64,000 nucleotides of DNA. Source: Mesobacillus maritimus (lineage in GTDB: Bacteria; Bacillota; Bacilli; Bacillales; Cytobacillaceae). The position numbers and the translations under genes are program-made. The stretch covers positions 179,949 to 243,948 of the forward strand of contig NZ_JAMBNR010000010.1 of the NCBI RefSeq assembly GCF_023715205.1, read 5' to 3'. Within the stretch, counting starts at the first letter, position 1, and every line of letters starts with the position of its first letter. The notes under the pieces are model-generated. The model made no database searches, had not been told where the DNA came from, and saw only the letters and a program-made list of their open reading frames with translations. Of this stretch, positions 35,259 to 45,346 are shown piece after piece.

Positions 35259-37934
35259 ATGGCAAGTTATACTCCTATGATAATGCAATATTTACAGATT
35301 AAGGCAGATTATCAAGATGCCTTTTTATTTTTTCGCCTTGGTGATTTTTATGAAATGTTTTTTGATGATGCGGTAAAAGCATCGCAGGAACTTGAAATTA
35401 CGTTAACCAGTCGGGATGGTGGAGGAGAAGACCGGATTCCGATGTGCGGTGTCCCATACCATTCTGCAAGTGGGTATATTGAACAGCTCGTCCAGAGAGG
35501 ATACAAAGTCGCGATTTGTGAACAGACTGAAGATCCTAAAGCGACAAAAGGCGTGGTCAAACGCGAAGTGGTTCAGTTGATTACACCTGGTACCGTGATG
35601 GAAGGTCGCGGCTTAAATGACAAAGAAAATAATTTCATTGCGACAGTAACCATGTTTGAAGATGGGAGCTATGGGTTTGCTTGCAGTGATTTGTCTACAG
35701 GGGAAAGTCGTTTATCTTTGCTCGCTAACAATGTTGAAACGCTTTTAAATGAGCTATCCTTATCAGGTGCAAAAGAAGTCGTGTTGGCTTCTTCAACACC
35801 AGTGGAACTTCAAGATAAGCTAAAAGAGCGCTCGGTGCTGGCGTTATCGTTTGAAGACCAAACAGAACTAAACATGAATTACGAGCATCTTCTAACCGAC
35901 ATAAATAACGATAAAGCAAAAGTGGTCGCAGCGAGATTGTTTAATTATCTTCATCGAACACAAAAACGCAGCTTAGATCATCTTCAACCAGTGGTTCTAT
36001 ATGAAGTTGAGCAGTTTATGAAAATTGATTATTTTTCGAAACGAAATCTTGAGTTAACAGAAACGATTCGTTCAACAGCGAAAAAAGGCTCGCTCCTTTG
36101 GCTTCTTGACGAAACGAAAACAGCGATGGGAGGACGATTGCTGAAGCAGTGGATTAACCGTCCGCTGCTTAGTATCGAGGCCATTCAGCGTAGACAGTCG
36201 ATTGTGGACTTGTTTATTCAAAACTTTTTTGAGCGCCATGAAATCAGAGAAATGCTGAAGCAAGTTTATGATTTGGAACGCCTTGCTGGTCGGGTTGCGT
36301 TTGGAAATGTGAACGCTCGAGATTTGATTCAATTAAAAAAATCGTTAATGCAAATTCCTGTTTTAAAACAAGCGCTTGTCGCGATGGGAAACGAGATTGC
36401 TGTACAGTTGGCTGACCAGCTCGACCCTTGTGAGGAAGTAACCGATTTACTCGAGCAAGCTTTAGTAGAAAACCCGCCGATTTCGATCAAAGAAGGAAAC
36501 ATTATTCAGGATGGGTATCACGAGCAACTCGATCAATATCGTGATGCAAGTCGAAACGGAAAAACGTGGATTGCGAGTCTTGAACGCCAAGAACGTGAAA
36601 AGACAGGCATCAGGTCGTTGAAAATTGGTTATAATCGCGTGTTTGGCTATTATATTGAAGTAACGAAGGCAAACCTCCATCTGTTACAAGAAGGGCAATA
36701 CCAACGTAAACAGACCCTAACAAACGCGGAGCGCTTTATTACTCCAGAGTTAAAGGAAAAAGAGGATTTAATTTTACAAGCGGAGGAAAAAATCGTTGAA
36801 CTAGAATACGAAATTTTCGTCAACATCCGTGAAACTGTCAAAGAATACATTCCACGTCTTCAAGCCCTTGCGAAAGCGGTTAGTGAAATTGATGTTCTCA
36901 CTAGTTTTGCTGAATTAAGTGAACAGCGTCATTATATCAAACCGACTTTTACCGAAGAACGAAAAATTGTTTTGAAAGATGGGCGCCATCCTGTTGTGGA
37001 AAAAGTCATGTCGGCACAAGAGTATGTTCCAAACGATTGCTATATGGACAGAGACCGTGAGTTGCTGCTCATTACCGGGCCGAACATGTCTGGTAAAAGT
37101 ACGTATATGAGACAGGTTGCCTTAACGGCGATAATGGCACAAATTGGTTGCTTTGTTCCTGCTGCTGAAGCGGTACTACCTGTTTTCGATCAAGTGTTTA
37201 CACGAATTGGGGCGGCGGATGATTTAATTTCTGGTCAAAGTACCTTTATGGTGGAGATGCTCGAAGCAAATAATGCGATTGCTAACGCAACGGAAAACAG
37301 CTTGATTTTATTCGATGAAATTGGACGCGGAACATCCACTTATGATGGAATGGCTCTGGCGCAAGCGATCATTGAATATATTCATCATCGTATTGGTGCA
37401 AAAACACTATTCTCGACTCACTATCATGAGTTAACTTCGTTAGAGGAAGAGCTTGAAAAGTTAAAAAACGTTCATGTTTCAGCGGTTGAACAAAACGGGA
37501 AAGTTGTTTTCCTTCATAAAATTAAAGAAGGTGCAGCTGATAAGAGTTACGGAATTCATGTGGCCCAGTTAGCTGATTTACCAGCCGACTTAATTACAAG
37601 AGCGGCAGAAATTCTTGAAAAACTTGAAGCAAAGGACGAGCCAGTAGTTGGGCAGGTGAAACCAATTAAAACATCTGAGGTGGTGGCCGAGGCGCAACCA
37701 TCCCATCAACATAAAGAAACCGAAAACGAATCATCTTCACAAACGGAAGAAAAGAAGAACACAGAAGGACAATTATCCTTCTTTGATGAAGTGCCGGTTG
37801 CATCAAAAACGGCTGCTCCGAGTAAAAAGGAAAAACGCGTTTTAGAAAAGTTAACAGAGCTAGATATCCTCGATATGACACCGCTGCAAGCGATGAATAC
37901 TTTATACGAACTGCAACGGAAATTAAAAAACTAG
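35259..37934 (+). CDS. mutS: DNA mismatch repair protein MutS
   Basis: Recognises mismatches and recruits MutL. The mismatch-binding motif sits in [10 protein letters not shown] near the N-terminus (F-x-E). The connector, clamp and ATPase domains follow, with Walker A GPNMSGKS at 607-614, Walker [15 protein letters not shown] and the FSTHYHEL segment. The tail of about 90 residues is charged and ends with the conserved [11 protein letters not shown] segment. ATG 35259 gives 891 residues, longer than B. subtilis (858) mainly in this tail. mutL follows 39 bases later. Confidence 0.97.
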   Translation: MASYTPMIMQYLQIKADYQDAFLFFRLGDFYEMFFDDAVKASQELEITLTSRDGGGEDRIPMCGVPYHSASGYIEQLVQRGYKVAICEQTEDPKATKGVVKREVVQLITPGTVMEGRGLNDKENNFIATVTMFEDGSYGFACSDLSTGESRLSLLANNVETLLNELSLSGAKEVVLASSTPVELQDKLKERSVLALSFEDQTELNMNYEHLLTDINNDKAKVVAARLFNYLHRTQKRSLDHLQPVVLYEVEQFMKIDYFSKRNLELTETIRSTAKKGSLLWLLDETKTAMGGRLLKQWINRPLLSIEAIQRRQSIVDLFIQNFFERHEIREMLKQVYDLERLAGRVAFGNVNARDLIQLKKSLMQIPVLKQALVAMGNEIAVQLADQLDPCEEVTDLLEQALVENPPISIKEGNIIQDGYHEQLDQYRDASRNGKTWIASLERQEREKTGIRSLKIGYNRVFGYYIEVTKANLHLLQEGQYQRKQTLTNAERFITPELKEKEDLILQAEEKIVELEYEIFVNIRETVKEYIPRLQALAKAVSEIDVLTSFAELSEQRHYIKPTFTEERKIVLKDGRHPVVEKVMSAQEYVPNDCYMDRDRELLLITGPNMSGKSTYMRQVALTAIMAQIGCFVPAAEAVLPVFDQVFTRIGAADDLISGQSTFMVEMLEANNAIANATENSLILFDEIGRGTSTYDGMALAQAIIEYIHHRIGAKTLFSTHYHELTSLEEELEKLKNVHVSAVEQNGKVVFLHKIKEGAADKSYGIHVAQLADLPADLITRAAEILEKLEAKDEPVVGQVKPIKTSEVVAEAQPSHQHKETENESSSQTEEKKNTEGQLSFFDEVPVASKTAAPSKKEKRVLEKLTELDILDMTPLQAMNTLYELQRKLKN

Positions 37935-37973
37935 AATCTTTATCAGAAATGAACGGAACGAGGGGTGATTTGG

Positions 37974-39941
37974 ATGGGGAAAATCAAACAGCTGGATGAA
38001 ACACTATCAAATAAAATCGCTGCAGGTGAGGTTGTTGAACGTCCTGCATCCGTCGTCAAAGAATTGGTCGAAAACGCTATTGATGCAGGCAGTACGGTCG
38101 TGGAAATTGATATTGAAGAAGCAGGCATGGCGAAGATTCGTATTACTGATAACGGCGGTGGAATTGAGGAGGAAGACGCCCTCCTTGCTTTCCAACGGCA
38201 CGCAACAAGCAAAATCAAAGATGAAAATGATTTGTTTCGAATCAGAACCCTTGGCTTCCGGGGTGAGGCTTTGCCAAGTATCGCTTCGGTGTCTCGTTTG
38301 GAAATGAAAACATCGACTGGTGAAAATGCTGGTACGAGAGTCGTCATTGAAGGCGGACATGTGGTGACAGTTGAAAAAGCCGATAGCCGGAAAGGAACGG
38401 ATATCACGGTAACGGATTTGTTTTATAATACACCAGCTCGCTTAAAATATATGAAAACCATTCATACTGAGCTTGGGAATATAACCGATGTCGTCAATCG
38501 TCTGGCATTATCGCATCCAGAGGTATCGATTCGCCTCGTTCACAATGAGCGGAAACTGCTTTATACAACAGGAAATGGCGATGTACGCCAAGTATTGGCA
38601 GCCATTTATGGAATGAATATGGTGAAAAACATGGTGCCGATTTCTGGCCAATCGTTAGACTACAAAATCAAAGGCTGGATTACGTTACCGGAGATCACGC
38701 GCGCATCGCGGAATTATATGTCAACGATGATCAATGGGCGTTTTATAAAAAATTATCCGTTAGCTAAAGCAATTCAAGAAGGGTATCATACTTTGCTTCC
38801 AATTGGCCGTTACCCGCTCGTCTTTTTAGACATTCAAATGGATCCTTTATTAGTCGATGTGAATGTTCACCCTTCGAAAATGGAAGTGCGTTTAAGTAAG
38901 GAGCAGGAATTAAACCAGCTTGTCACCGAGACGATTAAAAATACGTTCAAAACGAAAGCGTTGATTCCCGCAGGATTTACCCAATCGAAGCCTGAAAAAC
39001 CGAAATCTGAACAAACCTTTTTTGAACTTGATCATTTGCCTGATTCTGAGTCTTCGAGAGTGGAGCCAGTTCAAACAAGGAATACGGTGAATCTGCCAGA
39101 GCAAGGAGAAGTTCGCGAAACATTCACTCCGCCTACAGTGTCTGGAAACGCGTTCGAAACTCAACATGTCGAGAGTGTGGAATCCTCTTCCTGGACAAAG
39201 CCTTTTGAACATTTTGAGGAAATTCGGACGGAAACAGTGGTCAATTCGTATGAAGAGGAACTAGAAACAACAGAGGACATTTGTACTGAAAGTGTTTCTG
39301 AATATCGTGAGCCGATAGCTGAGTGGAAAGTGGATCCTTCTGAAAGTGTGGCTCCTTCGCGTGTTCCACCGCTATATCCAATTGGCCAAATGCATGGAAC
39401 CTATATTTTAGCTCAAAACGATAAAGGACTTTATATTATTGACCAGCACGCGGCGCAAGAACGGATTAAATATGAATATTTCCGTGAAAAAGTTGGTCAA
39501 GTGGCGAGCGAGGTACAGGAAATGCTTGTACCATTGACATTTGAATATTCACCGGATGATTGCATTCGAATCAATGAACATTTGACTGAGTTGGAAAAAG
39601 TTGGTGTATTCCTCGAACCATTTGGGCATAACAGCTTTATTGTTCGTAATCATCCTCAATGGTTCCCGCGTGGAGAAGAGAAAGAAACGATTGAAGAAAT
39701 GATTGAACAGCTTTTGGGCATGAAGAAAGTAGATATCAAAAGGCTTCGGGAAGAAGCAGCGATTCTTATGAGCTGTAAAGGATCGATAAAAGCAAATCGT
39801 CATTTGCGAAATGACGAAATTCAAGCGTTGTTGGATGAACTAAGAAGGTCATCTGATCCGTTTACATGCCCACACGGTCGTCCAATTATCGTCCACTATT
39901 CAACGTATGAAATGGAAAAGATGTTTAAGCGGGTGATGTAG
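37974..39941 (+). CDS. mutL: DNA mismatch repair protein MutL, endonuclease type
   Basis: GHKL ATPase and nicking endonuclease of mismatch repair. The N-terminal ATPase (about 1-330) shows [23 protein letters not shown] and LGFRGEAL. A variable acidic linker of about 120 residues follows. The C-terminal domain has the metal-dependent endonuclease motif [21 protein letters not shown] and CPHGRP, consistent with a species lacking MutH. The ATG at 37974 with GAGGGGTGAT upstream is preferred to GTG 37965. Length 655 residues. Confidence 0.97.
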   Translation: MGKIKQLDETLSNKIAAGEVVERPASVVKELVENAIDAGSTVVEIDIEEAGMAKIRITDNGGGIEEEDALLAFQRHATSKIKDENDLFRIRTLGFRGEALPSIASVSRLEMKTSTGENAGTRVVIEGGHVVTVEKADSRKGTDITVTDLFYNTPARLKYMKTIHTELGNITDVVNRLALSHPEVSIRLVHNERKLLYTTGNGDVRQVLAAIYGMNMVKNMVPISGQSLDYKIKGWITLPEITRASRNYMSTMINGRFIKNYPLAKAIQEGYHTLLPIGRYPLVFLDIQMDPLLVDVNVHPSKMEVRLSKEQELNQLVTETIKNTFKTKALIPAGFTQSKPEKPKSEQTFFELDHLPDSESSRVEPVQTRNTVNLPEQGEVRETFTPPTVSGNAFETQHVESVESSSWTKPFEHFEEIRTETVVNSYEEELETTEDICTESVSEYREPIAEWKVDPSESVAPSRVPPLYPIGQMHGTYILAQNDKGLYIIDQHAAQERIKYEYFREKVGQVASEVQEMLVPLTFEYSPDDCIRINEHLTELEKVGVFLEPFGHNSFIVRNHPQWFPRGEEKETIEEMIEQLLGMKKVDIKRLREEAAILMSCKGSIKANRHLRNDEIQALLDELRRSSDPFTCPHGRPIIVHYSTYEMEKMFKRVM

Positions 39942-39954
39942 CAGAACCTGCATT

Positions 39955-39987
39955 GGCAAGGAGAAATACGCCTTGCTTCTTTTTTTG
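39955..39987 (+). terminator. Intrinsic terminator of mutSL
   Basis: GCAAGG and CCTTGC pair around a nine-base loop and are followed by a T-rich run of about ten bases. Confidence 0.8.
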
Positions 39988-40030
39988 CGGAATTAAAGCA
40001 TTTTCATTATTTCTCGTAACTATCAAATGC

Positions 40031-40068
40031 CAAAAAAAGAGTGAACTTGTCATTCATTCACTCTTTAA
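40031..40068 (-). terminator. Intrinsic terminator of the small minus-strand gene
   Basis: AAAGAGTGAA and TTCACTCTTT form a 10-bp stem with an 11-base loop. Read on the minus strand it is followed by seven T. It lies nine bases beyond the stop of the gene at 40077-40232. Confidence 0.8.
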
Positions 40069-40076
40069 CAAAATTT

Positions 40077-40232
40077 TTATTGACCATTTTCATTGTTACT
40101 ATTTACACTGTTATCCATTGGGTGTGGTTGACCGTACCCTTCAACTTTGCCCGCATGATCCTTGTGGTATTCTGACCCTGAACCTTGTTGGTTTGTAAGT
40201 TTACCTTTTTGATTTTTATTTTGTTGTGCCAA
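40077..40232 (-). CDS. Small hydrophilic protein, possibly spore-associated
   Basis: A 51-residue gene with a TTG start, preceded by GGGAGGTGAT about eight bases upstream and followed by its own terminator, so expression signals are strong. The product is rich in N, Q, G, K and H, lacks cysteine and tryptophan, and has no hydrophobic segment; it includes GSGSEYHKDHAGKVEGYGQ. The composition resembles minor small acid-soluble spore proteins, but I do not recognise a named family. It sits alone between mutL and tatA on the opposite strand. Confidence 0.7.
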   Translation of the reverse strand: MAQQNKNQKGKLTNQQGSGSEYHKDHAGKVEGYGQPHPMDNSVNSNNENGQ

Positions 40233-40474
40233 ATAAATCACCTCCCAATCATCTTTTAGAATGCTTAGTATGGGTGAAATTATTCAAAGGGCAACTCCGT
40301 ATCAGATTTAAGTACTTGTGCGATAAAGGGAGTTTGAACGCATAATGAAATATTACTAAAATTGTCGATTGTTTCTGAAGCATGATTGTACTATGATTTA
40401 ACTAAGTGTTCATGCTCTTCTTTTATGTTTTGGTGGAGACGAAAGACACTTACTAAACAAAAGGAGGGATTGCA

Positions 40475-40666
40475 ATGTTTTCAAACATTGGTATTCCTGG
40501 CTTAATTCTCATTCTTGTTTTAGCCTTGATTATTTTTGGGCCTAAAAAGCTTCCTGAATTAGGACGTGCAGTTGGACAAACACTCGGTGAGTTTAAAAAG
40601 TCCACAAAAGGATTAATGGAAGATGATCTAGACAAGGATGGTTCATCTAAAGAAGAGAAAAAATAA
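40475..40666 (+). CDS. tatA: Sec-independent translocase subunit TatA
   Basis: Pore-forming subunit of the twin-arginine system that exports folded proteins. The 63 residues have one N-terminal transmembrane helix (about 6-22), the hinge [14 protein letters not shown], an amphipathic helix with [10 protein letters not shown] and a short charged tail. AAGGAGGG precedes the ATG. No tatC is adjacent, so it must act with a TatC encoded elsewhere; B. subtilis also has an unlinked TatA (TatAc). A terminator follows. Confidence 0.93.
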   Translation: MFSNIGIPGLILILVLALIIFGPKKLPELGRAVGQTLGEFKKSTKGLMEDDLDKDGSSKEEKK

Positions 40667-40677
40667 TATTTCATGTA

Positions 40678-40706
40678 GCGCACCTAAAATGGGTGCGTTT
40701 TTCTTT
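40678..40706 (+). terminator. Intrinsic terminator of tatA
   Basis: CGCACC and GGGTGCG pair around a six-base loop and are followed by TTTTTCTTTT. Confidence 0.85.
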
Positions 40707-40749
40707 TGGTTTGTGTTTGGAGGGATTCTGTAAGGTGGGATATACATAT

Positions 40750-41020
40750 ATAGAACCAAATTTAAAATAGACCTGAGTTTTATGCAAATAGAAAAAGGAA
40801 ATGGAAAATAGAAAAGTGCACTGAAAATAGAACTTCAATTTGTGATAATAGCAAAAGCAAAAGTGAAAATAGAATGTTTCTTTGTGAAACTAGAACAAAG
40901 GAAAAAGAAAATAGAAAAGTGCACTGAAAATAGAACATCAATATGTGATAATAGAAAAAACAAAATGCAAATAGAATAATGATTTTTGAAAATAAGTCAT
41001 CAGAAGATGAAAATAGAAAC
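40750..41020. repeat. Phased A-rich tandem array, 14 units of 17-21 bp
   Basis: The element ATAGAA (or a one-base variant such as ATAGAC, ATAGCA, CTAGAA, ATAAG), usually preceded by GAAA, starts at 40750, 40767, 40788, 40808, 40827, 40848, 40869, 40890, 40911, 40930, 40951, 40971, 40992 and 41013. Spacing is 19-21 bases after the first step. A higher-order repeat of 103 bases (five units) links 40804 onward with 40907 onward. The stretches between elements are mostly A-rich and not conserved. It lies between the converging tatA and mreBH terminators. No reading frame. Confidence 0.85.
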
Positions 41021-41059
41021 GAAACTAATAAACGATATCGAAAAACCTGCGTAGTTCAT

Positions 41060-41095
41060 AAAATAAAAATCGCACCTCAAAAAATGAGGTGCGAG
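41060..41095 (-). terminator. Intrinsic terminator of mreBH
   Basis: CGCACCTCA and TGAGGTGCG form a 9-bp stem with a five-base loop. On the minus strand TTTTTATTTTAT follows. It starts about 18 bases after the mreBH stop. Confidence 0.88.
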
Positions 41096-41112
41096 AGCTA
41101 ATGTCGAATGCG

Positions 41113-42120
41113 TTATTTTGCGACTGGGTGAAGTTTGTGAATATACTTCAGCGCTTGTCCGGTTCCGAAGGCAACGGATTCGAGTGGGTTGGGAGCAAGA
41201 TGAACAGGGACGATGATTTCTTTGCTCAACCATTCTTCCATTCCGTTTAACAAGCAGCCGCCACCTGTTAAAACAAGACCTCGGTCAACAATGTCTCCAC
41301 TCAGTTCGGCTGGACAATCTTCAAGTGTCTTCCGAACTGTTTCAAGTATATGAAGCAAGGATTCTTTTAGACAATCTCGAATTTCATAAGAATTAAGAGT
41401 GACAGTGCTTGGAAGGCCAGTAACAAGGTCACGACCACGTACTTCCATTTCGAGCATCTCATGGTCGACGAGCGCATAACCAATTTCCTTCTTGATTTTC
41501 TCAGCAGTAGGTTCACCGATTAGGATATTATATTGTTTTCGAACATACTGAATGATGTGTTCATCAAAGCGGTCCCCACCAATACGAAGGGAATGGCAAG
41601 CAACAACGCCACCGTATGAGATAATGGCTACTTCCGAAGTACCGCCGCCAATATCTAAAACAACGTTGGCAACTGGCTCATCAACAGGTAAGCCGGCACC
41701 AATCGCTGCAGCAACTGGTTCCTCAATAATATGCACCTTCTTAGCGCCAGCATTACGGACGGCCTCATGAATGGCACGACGTTCTGCGCTTGTGGCTCCG
41801 GATGGTGTACATACCACGACATTTGGTTTGCGAAGAGCAAACCCACCACTTTTCATTGCTTTTTTCATGATTTGCACGAGCATTTCCGATGTAATATCAA
41901 AATCGGCAATCACGCCATCTTTCAATGGGCGAACGGCCACAATTTTCTCAGGCGTTTTCCCAATCATTTCTTTTGCCTCAGTCCCAACTGCGACAATTTT
42001 CTTCGTTTCAGTATCTATGGCAACGACAGACGGTTCGTTTAGAGCAATTCCTTTATTTTTACTATATACAAGTGTATTTGCAGTACCTAAATCAATTCCT
42101 ATTTCAGCTTGTACGATCAT
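41113..42120 (-). CDS. mreBH: Rod-shape actin homolog MreBH
   Basis: Actin-like ATPase that guides cell wall elongation with MreB and Mbl. The 335 residues equal B. subtilis MreBH. Actin-fold motifs are visible: [12 protein letters not shown] (phosphate 1), [13 protein letters not shown] (phosphate 2), [10 protein letters not shown] (adenosine) and [12 protein letters not shown]. The choice of MreBH over Mbl or MreB rests on [18 protein letters not shown] and overall similarity to what I remember. ATG 42120 follows AGGTGAT; a longer frame starts inside the AAGGAGA. It is not in the mreBCD operon. Confidence 0.88.
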   Translation of the reverse strand: MIVQAEIGIDLGTANTLVYSKNKGIALNEPSVVAIDTETKKIVAVGTEAKEMIGKTPEKIVAVRPLKDGVIADFDITSEMLVQIMKKAMKSGGFALRKPNVVVCTPSGATSAERRAIHEAVRNAGAKKVHIIEEPVAAAIGAGLPVDEPVANVVLDIGGGTSEVAIISYGGVVACHSLRIGGDRFDEHIIQYVRKQYNILIGEPTAEKIKKEIGYALVDHEMLEMEVRGRDLVTGLPSTVTLNSYEIRDCLKESLLHILETVRKTLEDCPAELSGDIVDRGLVLTGGGCLLNGMEEWLSKEIIVPVHLAPNPLESVAFGTGQALKYIHKLHPVAK

Positions 42121-42438
42121 TGTAATCACCTGATTCTCCTTCAATATAAGATAATGTCCCCATAATCTTCTACTAAAGGTAACATGAATTTGGGGGTAAT
42201 TTGTCGATTGTTATCGAAACGTTACGAAACTGTAAAGGCGGTAGAGAAAATATAAAATTAACGGGAAACATTGGAAAAAGACTAGGAAGAAGCGATTAGG
42301 AACGAAAGGATTAGGATATAATGGGTAGATGTTCAACTGCTTTTCATCATGATTTAAGTTAAAATGGATTTTAAAGAGTTGAAAACTGAAATATTTGGTT
42401 TTCGATTGTAATTAGCGAAGAAGGCAGTGTGAAGTTGT
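42121..42438. other. Divergent intergenic region between mreBH and miaA
   Basis: About 320 bases with no gene. It must contain the mreBH promoter (minus strand) and the miaA promoter, but I could not fix either. No repeat or strong hairpin seen. Confidence 0.5.
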
Positions 42439-43395
42439 TTGAAACCAAAAGAGAAACTACTCGTATTAATCGGACCAACAGCCGTTGGGAAAACAAAATT
42501 AAGTATCCAGTTGGCGAAACAATTCAATGGTGAAATCATCAGCGGGGACTCAATGCAAATCTATAAAGGCATGGACATTGGGACAGCAAAAATCACTCCC
42601 GAAGAAATGGAAGATATTCCGCATCATTTAATTGACATTCGAAATCCCGAAGATCCGTTTTCCGTTGCTGAGTTTCAAGAGCTGGTTCGTGGAAAAATCA
42701 CCGAGATTACCGCCCGTGGGAAGTTGCCGATGATTGTCGGAGGTACGGGGCTATACATACAATCAATTTTATTTGATTATCAATTTACTGAAGCCGCTTC
42801 TGATTCTGAATTTCGGCAAGAGCTTGAGCGAGTGGCAGAGGAAAAAGGCAATGAGGAGTTACATAATCGATTAAGGGAAGTTGACCCGAACAGCGCAGAA
42901 AGAATTCATCCTAATAATGTCCGACGTGTGATTCGGGCTTTGGAAATCCATCATTGTACAGGAAAGACAATGACAGCGTATCAAGCTGAACAACAACCAG
43001 AATTATTATATGAGACTTGTTTGTTGGGTCTTACGATGGACCGTGAATGGTTGTATGAGCGAATTAATAAGCGTGTAGACATCATGATGGATCAGGGTCT
43101 GGTCGAAGAAGTAAAAGGATTGTATGACAAGGGATTGAGGGATTGTCAATCGATCCAAGCAATCGGCTATAAAGAGTTATATGACTATTTTGATGGCAAA
43201 GTGTCACTTGAGGAAGCGATTGAAAATTTAAAACAAAACTCTCGTCGGTATGCTAAAAGACAGCTAACGTGGTTCCGTAATAAAATGGAAGTGAAATGGT
43301 TTGAAATGTCTCCAATTGAAAAGGAGAATAAAAAATATTTCGCGGAAATTTCTACCTATATTGAAGGAAAGCTTCAAATAAAGGCGAATACATAA
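42439..43395 (+). CDS. miaA: tRNA dimethylallyltransferase MiaA
   Basis: Adds a dimethylallyl group to adenosine 37 of tRNAs reading UNN codons, the substrate for MiaB (29676-31220). P-loop GPTAVGKT is near residue 13, then [26 protein letters not shown] and the C-terminal [13 protein letters not shown] segment. The 318 residues are normal. The only possible start upstream of the P-loop is TTG 42439, because a stop lies nine bases before it; the ribosome binding site is weak. hfq follows 27 bases later, the common miaA-hfq order. Confidence 0.95.
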   Translation: MKPKEKLLVLIGPTAVGKTKLSIQLAKQFNGEIISGDSMQIYKGMDIGTAKITPEEMEDIPHHLIDIRNPEDPFSVAEFQELVRGKITEITARGKLPMIVGGTGLYIQSILFDYQFTEAASDSEFRQELERVAEEKGNEELHNRLREVDPNSAERIHPNNVRRVIRALEIHHCTGKTMTAYQAEQQPELLYETCLLGLTMDREWLYERINKRVDIMMDQGLVEEVKGLYDKGLRDCQSIQAIGYKELYDYFDGKVSLEEAIENLKQNSRRYAKRQLTWFRNKMEVKWFEMSPIEKENKKYFAEISTYIEGKLQIKANT

Positions 43396-43422
43396 TAATA
43401 GAGATAAAAAGGAGGATCTGCA

Positions 43423-43653
43423 ATGAAACAAATTAACATTCAAGATCAGTATTTAAACCAGATGCGCAAGGATGGAACAAATTGTACTGTTTTCTTATTG
43501 AACGGGTTCCAATTACGTGGACAAATTAAGGGTTTTGACAATTTCACGGTATTATTTGAGACGGAAGGAAAGCAGCAACTTGTTTACAAGCATGCGATTT
43601 CAACTTTTGCGCCACAAAAGAATGTTCAAATTGATCTTGATCCACAACAATAA
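43423..43653 (+). CDS. hfq: RNA-binding protein Hfq
   Basis: Hexameric Sm-like RNA chaperone, 76 residues. Sm1 motif region [20 protein letters not shown] and Sm2 motif LVYKHAIST are clear; the proximal-site residues around YKHA are conserved. The C-terminal tail is short, as in Bacillus. AAAGGAGG precedes the ATG. A terminator follows about 120 bases later. Confidence 0.97.
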   Translation: MKQINIQDQYLNQMRKDGTNCTVFLLNGFQLRGQIKGFDNFTVLFETEGKQQLVYKHAISTFAPQKNVQIDLDPQQ

Positions 43654-43775
43654 TTGGTATGTAGGTAGTTGTACGATTCTATCTTAAGGGAATTAGATAG
43701 GGGTAGCGGTAGAAAAATGGATGATAATTAGATAATCCTAAGGTTCAAAGTTTATAGGAATGTCAATATATAAAG

Positions 43776-43803
43776 AAGCTCGCATATTTTTGCGAGCTTT
43801 TTG
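43776..43803 (+). terminator. Intrinsic terminator downstream of hfq
   Basis: AAGCTCGCA and TGCGAGCTT pair around a six-base loop and are followed by TTT. Confidence 0.82.
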
Positions 43804-44279
43804 CATTGTCGGGATGGAAGGTTGAAATTTCTTTTTAATGAATTTCCATTTAGCTGAATACATATAGATTAAGGAGTATTTCCCTGTATTTCGCAGTTGG
43901 TGACCATTTTAAATGAAGTTGGTTAATTTGCGAAGGGTTTCTCTAAAAAGGTTTTTTCACCCTCTAAAAACGCAACAAGAATCTTCGGATAGAGAAATCA
44001 AAGGGAACCTTATTGGCATTAACCGTACTATTGGAGATGAGGCTCTAGTAAGGGCTTTAAGCTAGTAGAAAAGGAAAATAGCTCTTGTAGACCATAGAAC
44101 GGCCATACGGGTATGGGAGGTTTTATTACTATATTAGGAAAGTCAGTCAGACTTAAGCGCCGTTCGGTGAAAGTTCTAATTAGGTGTAGCGCAATAGAGG
44201 GTGAGCGAATGGACGTTTTCTTAATCATGAGTAAGAGCTCCTTCACATAGACTGTCTTTTAGAATAGAGGTGAGAAAGC
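43804..44279. other. Gene-free interval upstream of spoVK
   Basis: About 475 bases. No convincing gene: a minus-strand frame at 44028-44246 has no family resemblance. A sporulation promoter for spoVK is expected here, but I could not place its -35 and -10 with confidence. Confidence 0.5.
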
Positions 44280-45230
44280 TTGGACCAACCATTTCGCATG
44301 AACAACAACGGACAGATTAGCATTGTTCTAAATGCGCAAAAACGCAATCCGACCAAAAAGGAGTTGCCTAAATCGCCTAATTTAGATATAAAACCAAAAC
44401 CAGCTGAGCATGAAGCATTAAAAGAAATTGAGGAAGAACTTGAGGCATTGGTTGGAATGGAAGAAATGAAGCGAATGATTAAAGAAATATATGCTTGGAT
44501 TTATGTGAATAAAAAAAGAGAAGAAAAAGGTTTGAAAGCGGGTCGCCAGGCTTTACACATGATGTTTAAAGGAAACCCGGGTACGGGGAAGACGACAGTA
44601 GCGAGATTAATTGGAAAACTTTTTCTGAAAATGAATGTTCTTTCTAAGGGGCATTTGATTGAAGCAGAAAGAGCGGACCTAGTTGGGGAATATATCGGTC
44701 ATACAGCGCAAAAAACTCGTGATTTAATAAAGAAGGCTTTAGGAGGAATTCTGTTTATTGATGAAGCGTACTCCTTAGGGCGCGGAGGCGAAAAGGATTT
44801 TGGGAAGGAAGCGATCGATACGCTCGTTAAACATATGGAAGATAAACAGCATGAGTTTATTTTAATTCTTGCGGGCTATTCGCGCGAAATGGATTACTTT
44901 CTATCGTTGAACCCGGGGCTACATTCCAGATTCCCATTGGTGGTTGACTTTCCGGACTATTCAATCAGTCAATTAATGGAGATTGCACAACGAATGTTAG
45001 ATGAGAGGGAATATACTTTTAGTCTCGAAGCGGAACGGAAATTGAGAGAGCATCTTGGCTTCGTGAAAGCGAGTTTTGGTCCCACCGGTTTTTCCAATGG
45101 CCGCTATATCCGAAATATCATCGAAAAGTCCATTCGCGCTCAAGCGATGAGACTTCTGCTTGAAAGTCAATTTGATCGTCATGAACTTATGACAATTAGA
45201 AGCAACGATCTTATTTTTGATTCAGAGTAA
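44280..45230 (+). CDS. spoVK: Stage V sporulation protein K, CbbX-like AAA ATPase
   Basis: AAA+ ATPase needed late in sporulation. Length is 316 residues. Walker A GNPGTGKTT is near residue 98, Walker B ILFIDEAYSL follows, and the sensor region ends with GFSNGRYIRNIIEKS. The N-terminal 45 residues are basic and proline-rich. The start is TTG 44280 with AGAGGTGAG upstream. It follows hfq as in B. subtilis, where it is sigma-E/K controlled. The substrate or partner is unknown to me. Confidence 0.93.
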   Translation: MDQPFRMNNNGQISIVLNAQKRNPTKKELPKSPNLDIKPKPAEHEALKEIEEELEALVGMEEMKRMIKEIYAWIYVNKKREEKGLKAGRQALHMMFKGNPGTGKTTVARLIGKLFLKMNVLSKGHLIEAERADLVGEYIGHTAQKTRDLIKKALGGILFIDEAYSLGRGGEKDFGKEAIDTLVKHMEDKQHEFILILAGYSREMDYFLSLNPGLHSRFPLVVDFPDYSISQLMEIAQRMLDEREYTFSLEAERKLREHLGFVKASFGPTGFSNGRYIRNIIEKSIRAQAMRLLLESQFDRHELMTIRSNDLIFDSE

Positions 45231-45307
45231 TGGTGGTCATCCTCAAAAAATTATTGCCGGACGAATTGTGGTCCAATCTTGCAAGAGTATCCCAATAAAA
45301 AAACATT

Positions 45308-45346
45308 AAAAAAGTCATGCTCTCTAGCCTGAGCATGACTTTCTTT
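45308..45346. terminator. Bidirectional terminator between spoVK and the TRIC-family gene
   Basis: AAGTCATGCTC and GAGCATGACTT pair perfectly around an eight-base loop, with T-rich sequence on the plus strand and six T on the minus strand. It serves two convergent genes. Confidence 0.9.

Noticed and set aside
39953..40198. Plus-strand frame opposite the small gene at 40077-40232
   Set aside because: It has no ribosome binding site, whereas the minus strand has both a strong site and a terminator.
40750..41020. Possible CRISPR array
   Set aside because: The repeated element is only about 10 bases, spacing is about 20, intervening sequence is A-rich and partly repeated, and there are no cas genes.
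44028..44246. Minus-strand frame of about 66-72 codons upstream of spoVK with an AAGGAG-like site
   Set aside because: The product has no recognisable family, odd Pro/Ser/Leu composition and no terminator; most likely chance.
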